The position numbers were made by a program, and so were the translations under genes. Positions 1-9,148 of a stretch of 64,000 nt of DNA are shown piece after piece. How positions within the stretch are numbered: position 1 is the first letter of the stretch; every line of letters starts with the position of its first letter. The notes under the pieces were generated by a model, which did not search any database, was not told the DNA's origin, and saw only the letters and a program-made list of their open reading frames with translations. Origin of the DNA: Pseudomonas frederiksbergensis (lineage in GTDB: Bacteria > Pseudomonadota > Gammaproteobacteria > Pseudomonadales > Pseudomonadaceae); the NCBI RefSeq assembly GCF_001874645.1, contig NZ_CP017886.1, positions 5,136,501-5,200,500 on the forward strand, written 5' to 3'.

Positions 1-1665
1 CCGATTGCCCCACCTGAAAACACGACCGAACGTCCGAACCGCGGGCAGGACCTGTTGGCCGGGCTGTCGATTGCCGGATTGTTACTGCCAGAGGCTGTCG
101 CTTATTCGAGTATTGCGGCCCTGGCGCCTCAGGCCGGGGTTATTGCCCTGTTCGCCGGTTTGCTCTGCTATGGGCTGTTTGGCACCAGCCGGTTTGCCAT
201 CGTTTCCGCAACTTCTTCGTCAGCCGCCGTGCTGGCGGCCGCCACCGCCACACTGGCCAATGGCGACCCGCAACTTCGAGCGAGCTTGGCCATTGGGCTG
301 GTCCTGGTCACCGGGGCGTTCTTTTTGCTGGCCGGGTTGTTCAAGCTTGGCAGTGTGACGTCGTTCATCGCCAAGCCGGTATTGCGCGGCTTTGCCTTTG
401 GCCTGGCGCTGACGATCATTCTCAAACAAGTTGCCAGTGTGGTGGGCGTACACCTGAGCGACGGCAACCTGATTCGCTTTTTGCCGCAGTTGCTGGAGCA
501 ATTGCCGCAGTGGAACTGGGCCGCTGCCGGTGTGGCCGCAGTGGCGTTGGCATTGTTGGGGGTGTTTGGGCGGTTCCGGCGCTTGCCAGGTGGCTTGCTG
601 GTGGTGGTGATCGGCATCGCGGCAGGACAGTGGCTGAACCTGCCGGCCTATGGGGTCAAGCTGATCGGCGTCATCGACCTGAGTCTGGAAGTCCCGAAGC
701 TGCCGGTGCTGCCGTTTGCCGACTGGTTGCGCCTGGGGGAGTTGGGTTTTGCCATGGTGATGATCCTGTATGCGGAGTCTTATGGCTCGATCAGTTCCTT
801 CGCACTCAAACACGGTGATCGGGTGTCCTCGAACCGGGATTTGCTGGCGTTGGGGGCGTCCAACCTGCTGTCCGGGTTGTTTCACGGGATGCCGGCGGGG
901 GCCGGGTATTCTGCGACTTCCGCCAATGAGGCCGCCGGTGCGACTTCGCGTTTGGCCGGTGGCGTGGCAGCGTTGGTGGTGCTGGCTATCGTCCTGACGG
1001 TGCTGCCTTACATTGCCTTGACCCCAGAGCCGATACTGGCCGCGATCGTCATGCATGCGCTGGGCCGTGGCTTGAGCCTGCAACCGCTGGGGCGTTATTT
1101 CGTCTGGCGCCGTGATCGCCTGCTGGTGATCTGCGCCGTGGCGGCCGTGTTGGTGCTGGGCGTGCTGGACGGTTTGCTGGTGGCGGTGGCGATCAGTGTG
1201 CTGCTGATGCTCAAGCAAATGTCGGCGGCGGATATCCAGATTCTCGGGCACATCGGCGCAGGGCATGACTTTGTCGACGTGCAGCATCACCCATTGGCCA
1301 AGGCAGTGCCGGGAATGCTGATCGTCCGACCGGGCGAAGCGCTGTTCTTCGCCAATGTCGAGCGGATTCTCGGTGGTGCTTTACGACTGATCAGACACGC
1401 TGAAACACCGATTCATACGGTGATTATCAGTCTGGAAGAGTCACCGGACCTGGACGGCACCAGCATCGAGGCAATGCAGGAGTTTTTCTTGCGGGTACGC
1501 AACGAAGGCAAGCGCCTGGTGCTGGCGCGTCTCAAGCATGAGGCGCAAGCGGCGTTGTCGGCACTGCCGGAGGCGGAGCGCTCGCAGGTCATTCTCAGTG
1601 GTTCGAGCGTTGACGGCGCGGTGCAGGAGGCGTTCAAGACGCAAGGGCAGAACGTTCAGGCATAA
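1..1665 (+). CDS. SulP-family anion permease with STAS domain (5' end outside window)
   Basis: The reading frame is open from base 1, so the true start lies upstream; 554 residues are visible, and the family is usually 520-590 aa, so only a few residues are missing. The first ~400 visible residues are a series of hydrophobic membrane segments with the SulP core (for example the LPEAVAYSSIAAL stretch in the first transmembrane helix). The C-terminal ~120 residues (LIVRPGEALFFANVERI... LEESPDLDGTSIEAM) form a cytoplasmic STAS domain. SulP proteins carry sulfate, bicarbonate or other small anions; the substrate cannot be read from sequence. It is convergent with acnB and they share a terminator. 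Confidence 0.9.
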   Translation, partial: PIAPPENTTERPNRGQDLLAGLSIAGLLLPEAVAYSSIAALAPQAGVIALFAGLLCYGLFGTSRFAIVSATSSSAAVLAAATATLANGDPQLRASLAIGLVLVTGAFFLLAGLFKLGSVTSFIAKPVLRGFAFGLALTIILKQVASVVGVHLSDGNLIRFLPQLLEQLPQWNWAAAGVAAVALALLGVFGRFRRLPGGLLVVVIGIAAGQWLNLPAYGVKLIGVIDLSLEVPKLPVLPFADWLRLGELGFAMVMILYAESYGSISSFALKHGDRVSSNRDLLALGASNLLSGLFHGMPAGAGYSATSANEAAGATSRLAGGVAALVVLAIVLTVLPYIALTPEPILAAIVMHALGRGLSLQPLGRYFVWRRDRLLVICAVAAVLVLGVLDGLLVAVAISVLLMLKQMSAADIQILGHIGAGHDFVDVQHHPLAKAVPGMLIVRPGEALFFANVERILGGALRLIRHAETPIHTVIISLEESPDLDGTSIEAMQEFFLRVRNEGKRLVLARLKHEAQAALSALPEAERSQVILSGSSVDGAVQEAFKTQGQNVQA

Positions 1666-1700
1666 AAAAACGCCGCGCACCTTACGATGCGCGGCGTTTT
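1664..1700. terminator. Bidirectional rho-independent terminator between sulP-type gene and acnB
   Basis: An A-run, then a perfect 9-bp inverted repeat CGCCGCGCA (1671-1679) / TGCGCGGCG (1688-1696) with an 8-nt loop, then TTTT. A-run and T-run on opposite sides allow it to end both convergent transcripts. Confidence 0.85.
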
Positions 1701-1716
1701 CTATGGCGTTGCACCG

Positions 1717-4317
1717 TTAGGCTTGAATGACCGGAATGTTGGCATTCGCAGCAGCTTCACGGAACTCGGCGATCTGGTCGAAACTCAGGTAGCGATAAAC
1801 ATCGCTGGCCATGGTGTCGATTTCTTTCGCGTAGGCCATGTACTCCTCGACGGTCGGCAGGCGACCCAGGATCGAAGCCACCGACGCCAGCTCGGCCGAA
1901 GCCAGGTAGACGTTGGCGCCATCGCCCAGGCGGTTCGGGAAGTTACGGGTCGATGTCGACACTACGGTGGCGTTCGGTTCAACGCGAGCCTGGTTACCCA
2001 TGCACAGCGAGCAGCCTGGCATTTCCATGCGCGCGCCAGCCTTGCCGTAGATGCCGTAGTAGCCTTCTTCGGTCAGTTGGTGAGCGTCCATCTTGGTCGG
2101 CGGCGACAGCCACAGACGGGTTGGCAGCTGACCCTTGACCTGATCCAGCAGTTTACCGGCAGCGCGGAAGTGACCGATGTTGGTCATGCACGAACCGATG
2201 AACACTTCGTCGATCTTCTGGCCAGCAACGCTGGACAGCAGACGGGCGTCGTCCGGATCGTTCGGCGCGCAGAGCACAGGCTCTTTGATGTCGGCCAGGT
2301 CGATTTCGATGGTTTCAGCGTATTCGGCATCAGCATCGGCAACCATCAGCTCAGGGTTGGCGATCCAGGCTTCCATCGCTTGAGCACGACGTTCCAGGGT
2401 ACGCGCATCGCCGTAGCCTTCGCCGATCATCCAGCGCAGCAGGGTGACGTTGGAGCTCAGGTACTCGGTGATCGATTCTTTCGACAGCTTGATGGTGCAA
2501 CCGGCAGCCGAACGTTCGGCCGAGGCGTCGGACAGCTCGAAGGCTTGTTCGATGCTCAGGTTGTCCAGGCCTTCGATTTCCAGGATGCGGCCGGAGAAGG
2601 CGTTCTTCTTGCCTTTCTTCTCTACGGTCAGCAGGCCAGCCTGGATCGCGTAGTAAGGAATGGCGTGAACCAGGTCACGCAGGGTGACGCCCGGTTGCAT
2701 TTTGCCTTTGAAGCGCACCAGGATCGATTCCGGCATGTCCAGTGGCATCACGCCAGTGGCTGCGGCGAACGCGACCAGACCGGAACCGGCCGGGAACGAG
2801 ATGCCCATCGGGAAACGGGTGTGCGAGTCGCCACCGGTGCCGACGGTGTCCGGCAGCAGCATGCGGTTCAGCCAGCTGTGGATGATGCCGTCGCCCGGAC
2901 GCAGGGAAACGCCGCCGCGGGTCATGATGAAGTCTGGCAGGGTGTGGTGAGTGGTGACGTCGATCGGCTTTGGATAGGCCGCGGTGTGGCAGAAGGACTG
3001 CATTACCAGATCGGTCGAGAAGCCCAGGCACGCCAGGTCTTTCAGTTCGTCACGGGTCATCGGGCCAGTGGTGTCCTGGGAACCGACGGTGGTCATTTTC
3101 GGTTCGCAGTAAGTACCTGGACGAACGCCAGCTACGCCGCACGCCTTGCCGACCATTTTCTGCGCCAGGGTGAAGCCCTTGGTACTTTCAGCCGGAGCTT
3201 CCGGCTTCTTGAACAGGTCGGACGGTGGCAGACCCAGCTCGGCACGCGCCTTCTCGGTCAGGCCACGGCCGATGATCAACGGGATACGGCCGCCAGCACG
3301 GACTTCGTCCAACAGAACCGGGGTCTTCATTTCGAAGGTGGTCAGGACTTCATCAGTACCGTGTTTGCAGACTTTGCCAGCATGAGGGTACAGGTCGATC
3401 ACGTCGCCCATGTTCATGTTGGTGACGTCGAATTCGATTGGCAGTGCGCCGGCATCTTCCATGGTGTTGTAGAAGATCGGAGCGATTTTGCTGCCGAAGC
3501 AGAAACCGCCAGCGCGCTTGTTCGGTACGTAAGGAACGTCGTCGCCGAAGAACCACAGCACCGAGTTGGTCGCCGATTTACGCGAAGAACCGGTACCCAC
3601 TACGTCGCCGACGTAGGCGATCGGGAAACCTTCACCGCGCATGGCTTCGATCTGCTTCATCGGACCGGTGACGCCTTGCTCATCCGGCACGATGCCGTCA
3701 CGGGCCATTTTCAGCATGGCCAGGGCGTGCAGCGGGATGTCTGGACGGGACCAGGCATCAGGAGCAGGGGACAGGTCGTCGGTGTTGGTTTCGCCGGTGA
3801 CTTTGAATACGCGCAGGCTGATCTTGTCGGCCAGGACCGGGCGGTTCTTGAACCACTCGCCGTCAGCCCAGGATTGCAGTACGCCTTGAGCGTGAACGTT
3901 GCCGTTCTTGGCTTTTTCCGCGACGTCGTGGAACGCATCGAACATCAGCAGGGTGTGCTTGAGTTGCGCGGCAGCGACTGCAGCCAGTTCGGCGGAGTCG
4001 AGCAGGTCAACCAGGGTCACGATGTTGTAGCCGCCTTGCATGGTGCCAAGCAGTTCAACCGCGCGCTTTTTGTCGATCAGAGGGGAAGTGGCTTCGCCTT
4101 TGGCCAACGCAGACAGGAAACCGGCCTTTACATAGGCGGCTTCGTCCACGCCAGGCGGAATGCGATTGGTGATCAGGTCAACGAGGAAAGCTTCTTCGCC
4201 AGCGGGAGGATTCTTCAGCAGCTCAACCAGGCCTGCAGTTTGTTCGGCGTTAAGCGGCTGGGGAACGATACCCAGTGCTGCACGCTCTTCGATATGTTTG
4301 CGGTAGGCTTCAAGCAC
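1717..4317 (-). CDS. acnB: Aconitate hydratase B (bifunctional 2-methylisocitrate dehydratase)
   Basis: TCA-cycle enzyme interconverting citrate and isocitrate, cytoplasmic; AcnB also acts on 2-methylisocitrate in the methylcitrate cycle. The protein is 866 aa from the GTG at 4317, matching E. coli AcnB (865 aa) from its first residues ([14 protein letters not shown]). The three [4Fe-4S] cysteines fall at C710 (GSCMTN) and C769/C772 (GCSLC), the positions known for AcnB. A longer in-frame ATG at 4377 exists, but homology and a GAGGG ribosome site 8-9 nt ahead of the GTG favour 4317. It is monocistronic, with a long structured upstream region. Confidence 0.97.
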   Translation of the reverse strand: MLEAYRKHIEERAALGIVPQPLNAEQTAGLVELLKNPPAGEEAFLVDLITNRIPPGVDEAAYVKAGFLSALAKGEATSPLIDKKRAVELLGTMQGGYNIVTLVDLLDSAELAAVAAAQLKHTLLMFDAFHDVAEKAKNGNVHAQGVLQSWADGEWFKNRPVLADKISLRVFKVTGETNTDDLSPAPDAWSRPDIPLHALAMLKMARDGIVPDEQGVTGPMKQIEAMRGEGFPIAYVGDVVGTGSSRKSATNSVLWFFGDDVPYVPNKRAGGFCFGSKIAPIFYNTMEDAGALPIEFDVTNMNMGDVIDLYPHAGKVCKHGTDEVLTTFEMKTPVLLDEVRAGGRIPLIIGRGLTEKARAELGLPPSDLFKKPEAPAESTKGFTLAQKMVGKACGVAGVRPGTYCEPKMTTVGSQDTTGPMTRDELKDLACLGFSTDLVMQSFCHTAAYPKPIDVTTHHTLPDFIMTRGGVSLRPGDGIIHSWLNRMLLPDTVGTGGDSHTRFPMGISFPAGSGLVAFAAATGVMPLDMPESILVRFKGKMQPGVTLRDLVHAIPYYAIQAGLLTVEKKGKKNAFSGRILEIEGLDNLSIEQAFELSDASAERSAAGCTIKLSKESITEYLSSNVTLLRWMIGEGYGDARTLERRAQAMEAWIANPELMVADADAEYAETIEIDLADIKEPVLCAPNDPDDARLLSSVAGQKIDEVFIGSCMTNIGHFRAAGKLLDQVKGQLPTRLWLSPPTKMDAHQLTEEGYYGIYGKAGARMEMPGCSLCMGNQARVEPNATVVSTSTRNFPNRLGDGANVYLASAELASVASILGRLPTVEEYMAYAKEIDTMASDVYRYLSFDQIAEFREAAANANIPVIQA

Positions 4318-4721
4318 AGTTATTACCCTCATCAGTGGTCCCAAATGGGTGTCCGGGACGCTCATCCAGAAACTCACGGCACTCAGCGCTCCGTGGCTTT
4401 TTGAGCCACTTAGCCTGCGTTGCCGGAATTCCTCACAGAAGCTGCTTTCAAAGTTTTACGCCTGCAGAACGGAGCTGATGAGGGTTGGCGCTGAGTTTTT
4501 CCCCGCTGGAAATACTCATCGCCAACACCGCTCTGAAGGAACGACTGTGCTCGTGACGCTTTGAAAACAGCTTCTAACGGACATTGGCGCCTTAAAAGGC
4601 TGGCTGATTCTACGGCAAAAAAAATTTAAAGGTAAGTTCGTCCCTGAAGTTTGAGGGGTGATGAATGTTAGACAAAGGGCTAACATGCCGGCCTGTTTTG
4701 CTTTTCGCGTTTTGCCTACCT
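4318..4721. other. Divergent acnB / DUF1289 intergenic region with long-range inverted repeat
   Basis: About 400 bases without a convincing gene. It should hold the promoters of acnB (leftward) and the DUF1289 gene (rightward). The notable element is a 17-bp near-perfect inverted repeat, 4437-4453 (AGAAGCTGCTTTCAAAG) and 4559-4575 (CTTTGAAAACAGCTTCT), one mismatch, 105 bases apart. A smaller pair, GTTGGCG (4484-4490) / CGCCAAC (4520-4526), lies between the arms. It could be a structured acnB 5' leader or a small RNA; nothing in the sequence decides which. Confidence 0.5.
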
Positions 4722-5192
4722 ATGCCCAATCAAACCATCAAGACTCCCTGCGTCGGCCTCTGTTCCACTGTTTACGGTGATCTGGTGTGCCGTGGCTGCA
4801 AGCGTTTCCACCATGAAGTGATTCACTGGAACGGTTACAACGAGGAAGAAAAACGCGCCGTCTGGCTGCGTCTTGAGCAGTTGCTGGTGCAAGTGATGGC
4901 CGGAAAACTCGAGATTTTCGATCCCCGGCGCCTGCGTGAGCAGTTGGAGCAGCGAAAAATCCGCTTTGTGCCGCATCAGTCGGAATATTGCTGGGCGTAC
5001 CAGTTGATCGCCAGGGGCGCGCGGGTGATCAACAATCTGGAAGCCTACGGGATGGTGTTGCTGCCGGAGTTTCGCGACTGGAGCCTGCCGGAGTTGCGCG
5101 ATGCCATTGATCGGGAATTCTTCCTGCTGTCGGAAGCGCATTACCAGCGCTATATCGCGCCGGGCTTCCTGAAGGATGCGTTTGGCGGCTGA
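4722..5192 (+). CDS. DUF1289 domain protein
   Basis: The 156-aa protein starts at the ATG MPNQTIKTPCVGLCS, chosen because the DUF1289 signature begins immediately after it; an in-frame ATG at 4665 would add 19 hydrophobic residues without homology. The N-terminal ~50 residues carry the family pattern TPCVGLCS...VCRGCKRF with four conserved cysteines, suggesting a small metal or Fe-S site (inference). The remainder is a charged helical domain found in Pseudomonas members. Function is unknown. It stands alone between acnB and metH, and a REP doublet follows the stop codon. Confidence 0.85.
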   Translation: MPNQTIKTPCVGLCSTVYGDLVCRGCKRFHHEVIHWNGYNEEEKRAVWLRLEQLLVQVMAGKLEIFDPRRLREQLEQRKIRFVPHQSEYCWAYQLIARGARVINNLEAYGMVLLPEFRDWSLPELRDAIDREFFLLSEAHYQRYIAPGFLKDAFGG

Positions 5193-5203
5193 TTGACATC
5201 AAA

Positions 5204-5282
5204 CGATCGCAGCCTGCGGCAGCTCCTACGTCGTATGACGTGTCCCGCGTAGGAGCTGGCGCAGCCTGCGATCTTTTGATCT
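5204..5282. repeat. REP doublet (class 1), REPIN-like
   Basis: Two inverted copies of the class 1 REP: GATCGCAGCCTGCGGCAGCT...CTACG and its complement GTAGGAGCTGGCGCAGCCTGCGATC, with a ~20-bp spacer. It lies between the convergent DUF1289 gene and metH. Confidence 0.9.
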
Positions 5283-8200
5283 TTAGTTGTCGTAACCGAG
5301 ATTCGGCGCCAACCAGCGCTCACTCACGCTCAGCTCCTGGCCCTTGCGCGCGGTGTAGCTCTGCACCTGATCCTTGTCGACCTTGCCCACGGCAAAGTAC
5401 TGCGCCTGCGGGTGGGCGAAGTACCAGCCGCTGACGGCGGCGGCCGGGAACATCGCGTAGTGCTCGGTGAGGAACACCCCGCTGCGACCGGCGTGCATTT
5501 CGCTGGCCTCAGGATCCAGCAGCGCGAACAACGTGCCTTTCTCGGTGTGGTCCGGGCAGGCTGGATAGCCGGGGGCAGGGCGGATGCCGGTGTATTGCTC
5601 TTTGATCAGCGCCTCGTTGTCGAGGGTCTCGTCCTTGGCATAACCCCAGTAGTCTTTACGAACCTGCTGGTGCAGCCACTCGGCACAGGCCTCGGCCAAA
5701 CGGTCGGCCAGTGCCTTGACCATGATCGAGTTGTAATCGTCGCCAGCGTCCTGATAGGCCTTGGCGACTTCTTCGGCGCCGATCCCGGCGGTGGTGATGA
5801 AACCACCTACGTAGTCGGTAATGCCGCTGTCTTTCGGTGCGACGAAGTCGGCCAGGGAGAAGTTCGGCTTGCCGTCGGTCTTGATGATCTGCTGGCGCAG
5901 GTGATGCAAGCGGGCCAACGGCTTGCCGTCGTCGCCATAGACTTCCAGGTCATCGTCGTGCACCTGATTGGCCGGCCAGAAGCCAAACACCGCACGGGCG
6001 CTGATGAGCTTCTCGTCGATCAGTTTAGCGAGCATTTCCTGAGCGTCGGCGTACAGCGCGGTGGCGGCTTCACCGACCACTTCGTCTTCGAGGATGCGCG
6101 GGAATTTACCGGCCAGGTCCCAGGAGATGAAGAACGGCGTCCAGTCGATGTACTCGGCCAGCACCTTCAAATCAATGTTGTCCAGCACCTTGGCGCCGGT
6201 GAAGGTTGGCTTGACGGGCTCATAGCTGCTCCAGTCGAACTGCGGCTTCTTGGCGATTGCCGCCGGGTAGCTCAAACGCTCGGTGCGGGCGCTGCGGTTA
6301 GCCGTACGCTCGCGGACTTCGACATATTCCTCGCGGGTTCTCTCGACGAAACCGGCCTTCAGTTCCTTGGACAGCAACTGTGTCGCCACGCCGACGGCGC
6401 GTGAGGCGTCGGTGACGTAGACCACTGCGTCGTTGCTGTACTTGGGTTCGATCTTCACTGCCGTGTGGGCCTTGGAAGTGGTCGCACCACCGATCATCAG
6501 CGGCAGATGGAAATCCTGGCGCTGCATCTCGCGGGCCACATGGACCATCTCGTCCAGCGAAGGCGTAATCAAACCGGACAGGCCGATGATGTCGCACTTC
6601 TGCTCTTTGGCCACTTGCAGGATTTTTTCGGCCGGTACCATCACGCCGAGGTCGACGATGTCGTAGCCGTTACAGCCGAGCACCACGCCAACGATGTTCT
6701 TGCCGATATCGTGCACGTCGCCCTTGACCGTGGCCATCAGGATCTTGCCCTTGGCTTCCGGTTTGTCGCCTTTTTCCAGCTCGATGAACGGGATCAGGTG
6801 CGCCACCGCCTGCTTCATCACGCGGGCGGATTTCACCACCTGCGGCAGGAACATCTTGCCGGCGCCAAACAGGTCGCCAACGATGTTCATGCCGGACATC
6901 AGCGGGCCTTCGATGACCTCGATTGGCCGGGCAAAGGACTGCCGGGATTCTTCGGTGTCTTCCACAATGTGCGTGGTGATGCCTTTGACCAGCGCGTGCT
7001 CCAGACGCTTGTTGACGTCCCAGCTGCGCCATTCCTCGGTCTCGGCTTCCTTGACGCTGCCATCGCCCTTGTACTTGTCGGCAATCGCCAACAGGGCGTC
7101 GGTGCCTTCCGGGGTGCGGTTGAGGATCACGTCCTCGACTGCATCGCGCAATTCAGCCGGAATCTGGTCGTAGATCTCCAGTTGACCGGCGTTGACGATA
7201 CCCATGGTCAGGCCGTTGCGGATCGCATACAGCAGGAACACCGAGTGGATCGCTTCACGCACCGGGTTGTTGCCACGGAACGAGAACGACACGTTGGACA
7301 CGCCGCCCGAGGTCAGCGCGTACGGCAGTTCGTCACGGATATAGGCGCAGGCATTGATGAAGTCGACCGCGTAGTTGTTGTGCTCTTCGATGCCGGTGGC
7401 CACGGCGAAGATGTTCGGGTCGAAGATGATGTCTTCCGGCGGGAAGTCGACTTCGTTGACCAGAATGTCGTAGGAGCGTTTGCAGATTTCTTTCTTGCGC
7501 GCTTCGGTGTCGGCCTGGCCGGCTTCGTCGAAGGCCATCACCACCACGGCAGCGCCGTAGCGCTTGCACAGTTTGGCGTGGTGAATGAACTGCTCGACGC
7601 CTTCCTTCATGCTGATGGAGTTGACGATGCCCTTGCCCTGGATGCACTTGAGGCCGGCTTCAATCACTTCCCATTTCGAGGAGTCGATCATGATTGGCAC
7701 GCGGGAGATGTCCGGCTCGCCAGCGATCAGATTGAGGAAGGTCACCATGGCCTTCTTCGAATCGAGCATGCCCTCGTCCATGTTGATGTCGATCACCTGC
7801 GCGCCGGCTTCGACCTGTTGCAGGGCGACTTCCAGGGCTTCGGTGTAGTTGTCTTCACGGATCAGCCGGGCGAACTTGGCGGAACCGGTGATGTTGGTCC
7901 GCTCGCCGACGTTGACGAACAACGAGCTGCGATCGATGGTGAATGGCTCCAGACCCGACAGGCGGCACGCCTTGGGGATGTCCGGAATCTGCCGTGGCGC
8001 ATAACCGGCGACCGCTTTGGCGATGGCCTCGATGTGCCCCGGCGTGGTGCCGCAGCAGCCGCCGACGATGTTCAGGAAACCGCTTTGGGCGAATTCTTCG
8101 ATGACCTTGGCGGTTTCCACCGGCAGCTCATCGTATTCACCGAATTCGTTCGGCAGGCCGGCGTTCGGATGCGCCGAAACGTAGGTGCTGGCCTTGTTCG

Positions 8201-8993
8201 ACAGCTCTTCCAGGTACGGACGCAGCTCACGTGCGCCAAGGGCGCAGTTCAGGCCGACGGAAATCGGCTTGGCGTGGGCGACGGAGTTCCAGAAGGCTTC
8301 GGTGGTCTGGCCGGACAGGGTGCGGCCGGAGGCATCGGTGATGGTCCCGGAGATCATGATCGGCAGCTCGAAACCGACTTCCTCGAACACACCTTGCACG
8401 GCAAAGATCGCGGCTTTGGCGTTCAAGGTGTCGAAAATGGTTTCGATCAGGATCAGGTCGGCGCCGCCTTCGATCAGGCCTTTGGTGGCCTCGGTGTAGT
8501 TCTCCACCAGTTCATCGAAGGTCACGTTGCGGTAGCCAGGGTTATTCACGTCCGGCGACAGCGAGCAAGTGCGGCTGGTCGGGCCCAGGACACCGGCGAC
8601 AAAACGTGGTTTGTCCGGGGTTTCGAGGGTCTTGGCGTCCGCCACCTTGCGTGCGAGGCGTGCGCCTTCTACGTTTAACTCGTACGCCAGGCCCTGCATG
8701 CCGTAATCTGCCTGGGATACCTGGGTGGCGTTGAAGGTGTTGGTTTCCAGAATGTCGGCGCCGGCATCCAGGTATTGCTTCTCGATCGCCCCGATCACGT
8801 CCGGGCGGCTCAGTACCAGCAAGTCGTTGTTGCCCTTGACGTCGCTTGGCCAGTCGGCAAAGCGTTTGCCACGGTAGTCCTGTTCCTCGAGCTTGTAGCT
8901 CTGGATCATTGTGCCCATGCCGCCATCGAGAATCAGGATGCGCTCTTTGAGGGCTTGCTTGAGGACGTGTAGGCGAGCACTGCGATCGGACAT
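5283..8993 (-). CDS. metH: Cobalamin-dependent methionine synthase
   Basis: Transfers a methyl group from 5-methyltetrahydrofolate to homocysteine through methylcobalamin. The 1236-aa length matches full MetH. Domains in order: homocysteine-binding barrel with zinc cysteines ([13 protein letters not shown] and the [10 protein letters not shown] pair), folate barrel ([17 protein letters not shown]), cobalamin cap and Rossmann domain with the lower-ligand histidine in [10 protein letters not shown], and the C-terminal S-adenosylmethionine reactivation domain ([12 protein letters not shown]). Its start is 156 bases from the divergent cti gene. The visible leader does not contain a cobalamin riboswitch. 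It is the main B12 consumer near the cobalamin genes at 12-22 kb. Confidence 0.98.
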   Translation of the reverse strand: MSDRSARLHVLKQALKERILILDGGMGTMIQSYKLEEQDYRGKRFADWPSDVKGNNDLLVLSRPDVIGAIEKQYLDAGADILETNTFNATQVSQADYGMQGLAYELNVEGARLARKVADAKTLETPDKPRFVAGVLGPTSRTCSLSPDVNNPGYRNVTFDELVENYTEATKGLIEGGADLILIETIFDTLNAKAAIFAVQGVFEEVGFELPIMISGTITDASGRTLSGQTTEAFWNSVAHAKPISVGLNCALGARELRPYLEELSNKASTYVSAHPNAGLPNEFGEYDELPVETAKVIEEFAQSGFLNIVGGCCGTTPGHIEAIAKAVAGYAPRQIPDIPKACRLSGLEPFTIDRSSLFVNVGERTNITGSAKFARLIREDNYTEALEVALQQVEAGAQVIDINMDEGMLDSKKAMVTFLNLIAGEPDISRVPIMIDSSKWEVIEAGLKCIQGKGIVNSISMKEGVEQFIHHAKLCKRYGAAVVVMAFDEAGQADTEARKKEICKRSYDILVNEVDFPPEDIIFDPNIFAVATGIEEHNNYAVDFINACAYIRDELPYALTSGGVSNVSFSFRGNNPVREAIHSVFLLYAIRNGLTMGIVNAGQLEIYDQIPAELRDAVEDVILNRTPEGTDALLAIADKYKGDGSVKEAETEEWRSWDVNKRLEHALVKGITTHIVEDTEESRQSFARPIEVIEGPLMSGMNIVGDLFGAGKMFLPQVVKSARVMKQAVAHLIPFIELEKGDKPEAKGKILMATVKGDVHDIGKNIVGVVLGCNGYDIVDLGVMVPAEKILQVAKEQKCDIIGLSGLITPSLDEMVHVAREMQRQDFHLPLMIGGATTSKAHTAVKIEPKYSNDAVVYVTDASRAVGVATQLLSKELKAGFVERTREEYVEVRERTANRSARTERLSYPAAIAKKPQFDWSSYEPVKPTFTGAKVLDNIDLKVLAEYIDWTPFFISWDLAGKFPRILEDEVVGEAATALYADAQEMLAKLIDEKLISARAVFGFWPANQVHDDDLEVYGDDGKPLARLHHLRQQIIKTDGKPNFSLADFVAPKDSGITDYVGGFITTAGIGAEEVAKAYQDAGDDYNSIMVKALADRLAEACAEWLHQQVRKDYWGYAKDETLDNEALIKEQYTGIRPAPGYPACPDHTEKGTLFALLDPEASEMHAGRSGVFLTEHYAMFPAAAVSGWYFAHPQAQYFAVGKVDKDQVQSYTARKGQELSVSERWLAPNLGYDN

Positions 8994-9148
8994 TAGGACT
9001 ACCTGGTAAGGCCATTACGAAGGGCCGGGATAATAGCAAACCTGTGCGCTTTTAGAGCATGAGCCGGTTTTGCATGAATATCGCTCATGTTGGCGGTCGG
9101 GCCAGAACGGTAGAATCTCGACGTTTTTTCATGATCGGGACCAGGGAT

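Noticed and set aside
1687..4404. 905-aa open frame on the plus strand opposite acnB
   Set aside because: It is the antisense shadow of acnB; no domain resemblance, and the GC-rich codon bias leaves the opposite frame free of stops.
6465..8678. 737-aa open frame opposite metH
   Set aside because: Antisense shadow of metH; composition is dominated by His, Gln, Asp and Val as expected from complementing Pseudomonas codons.
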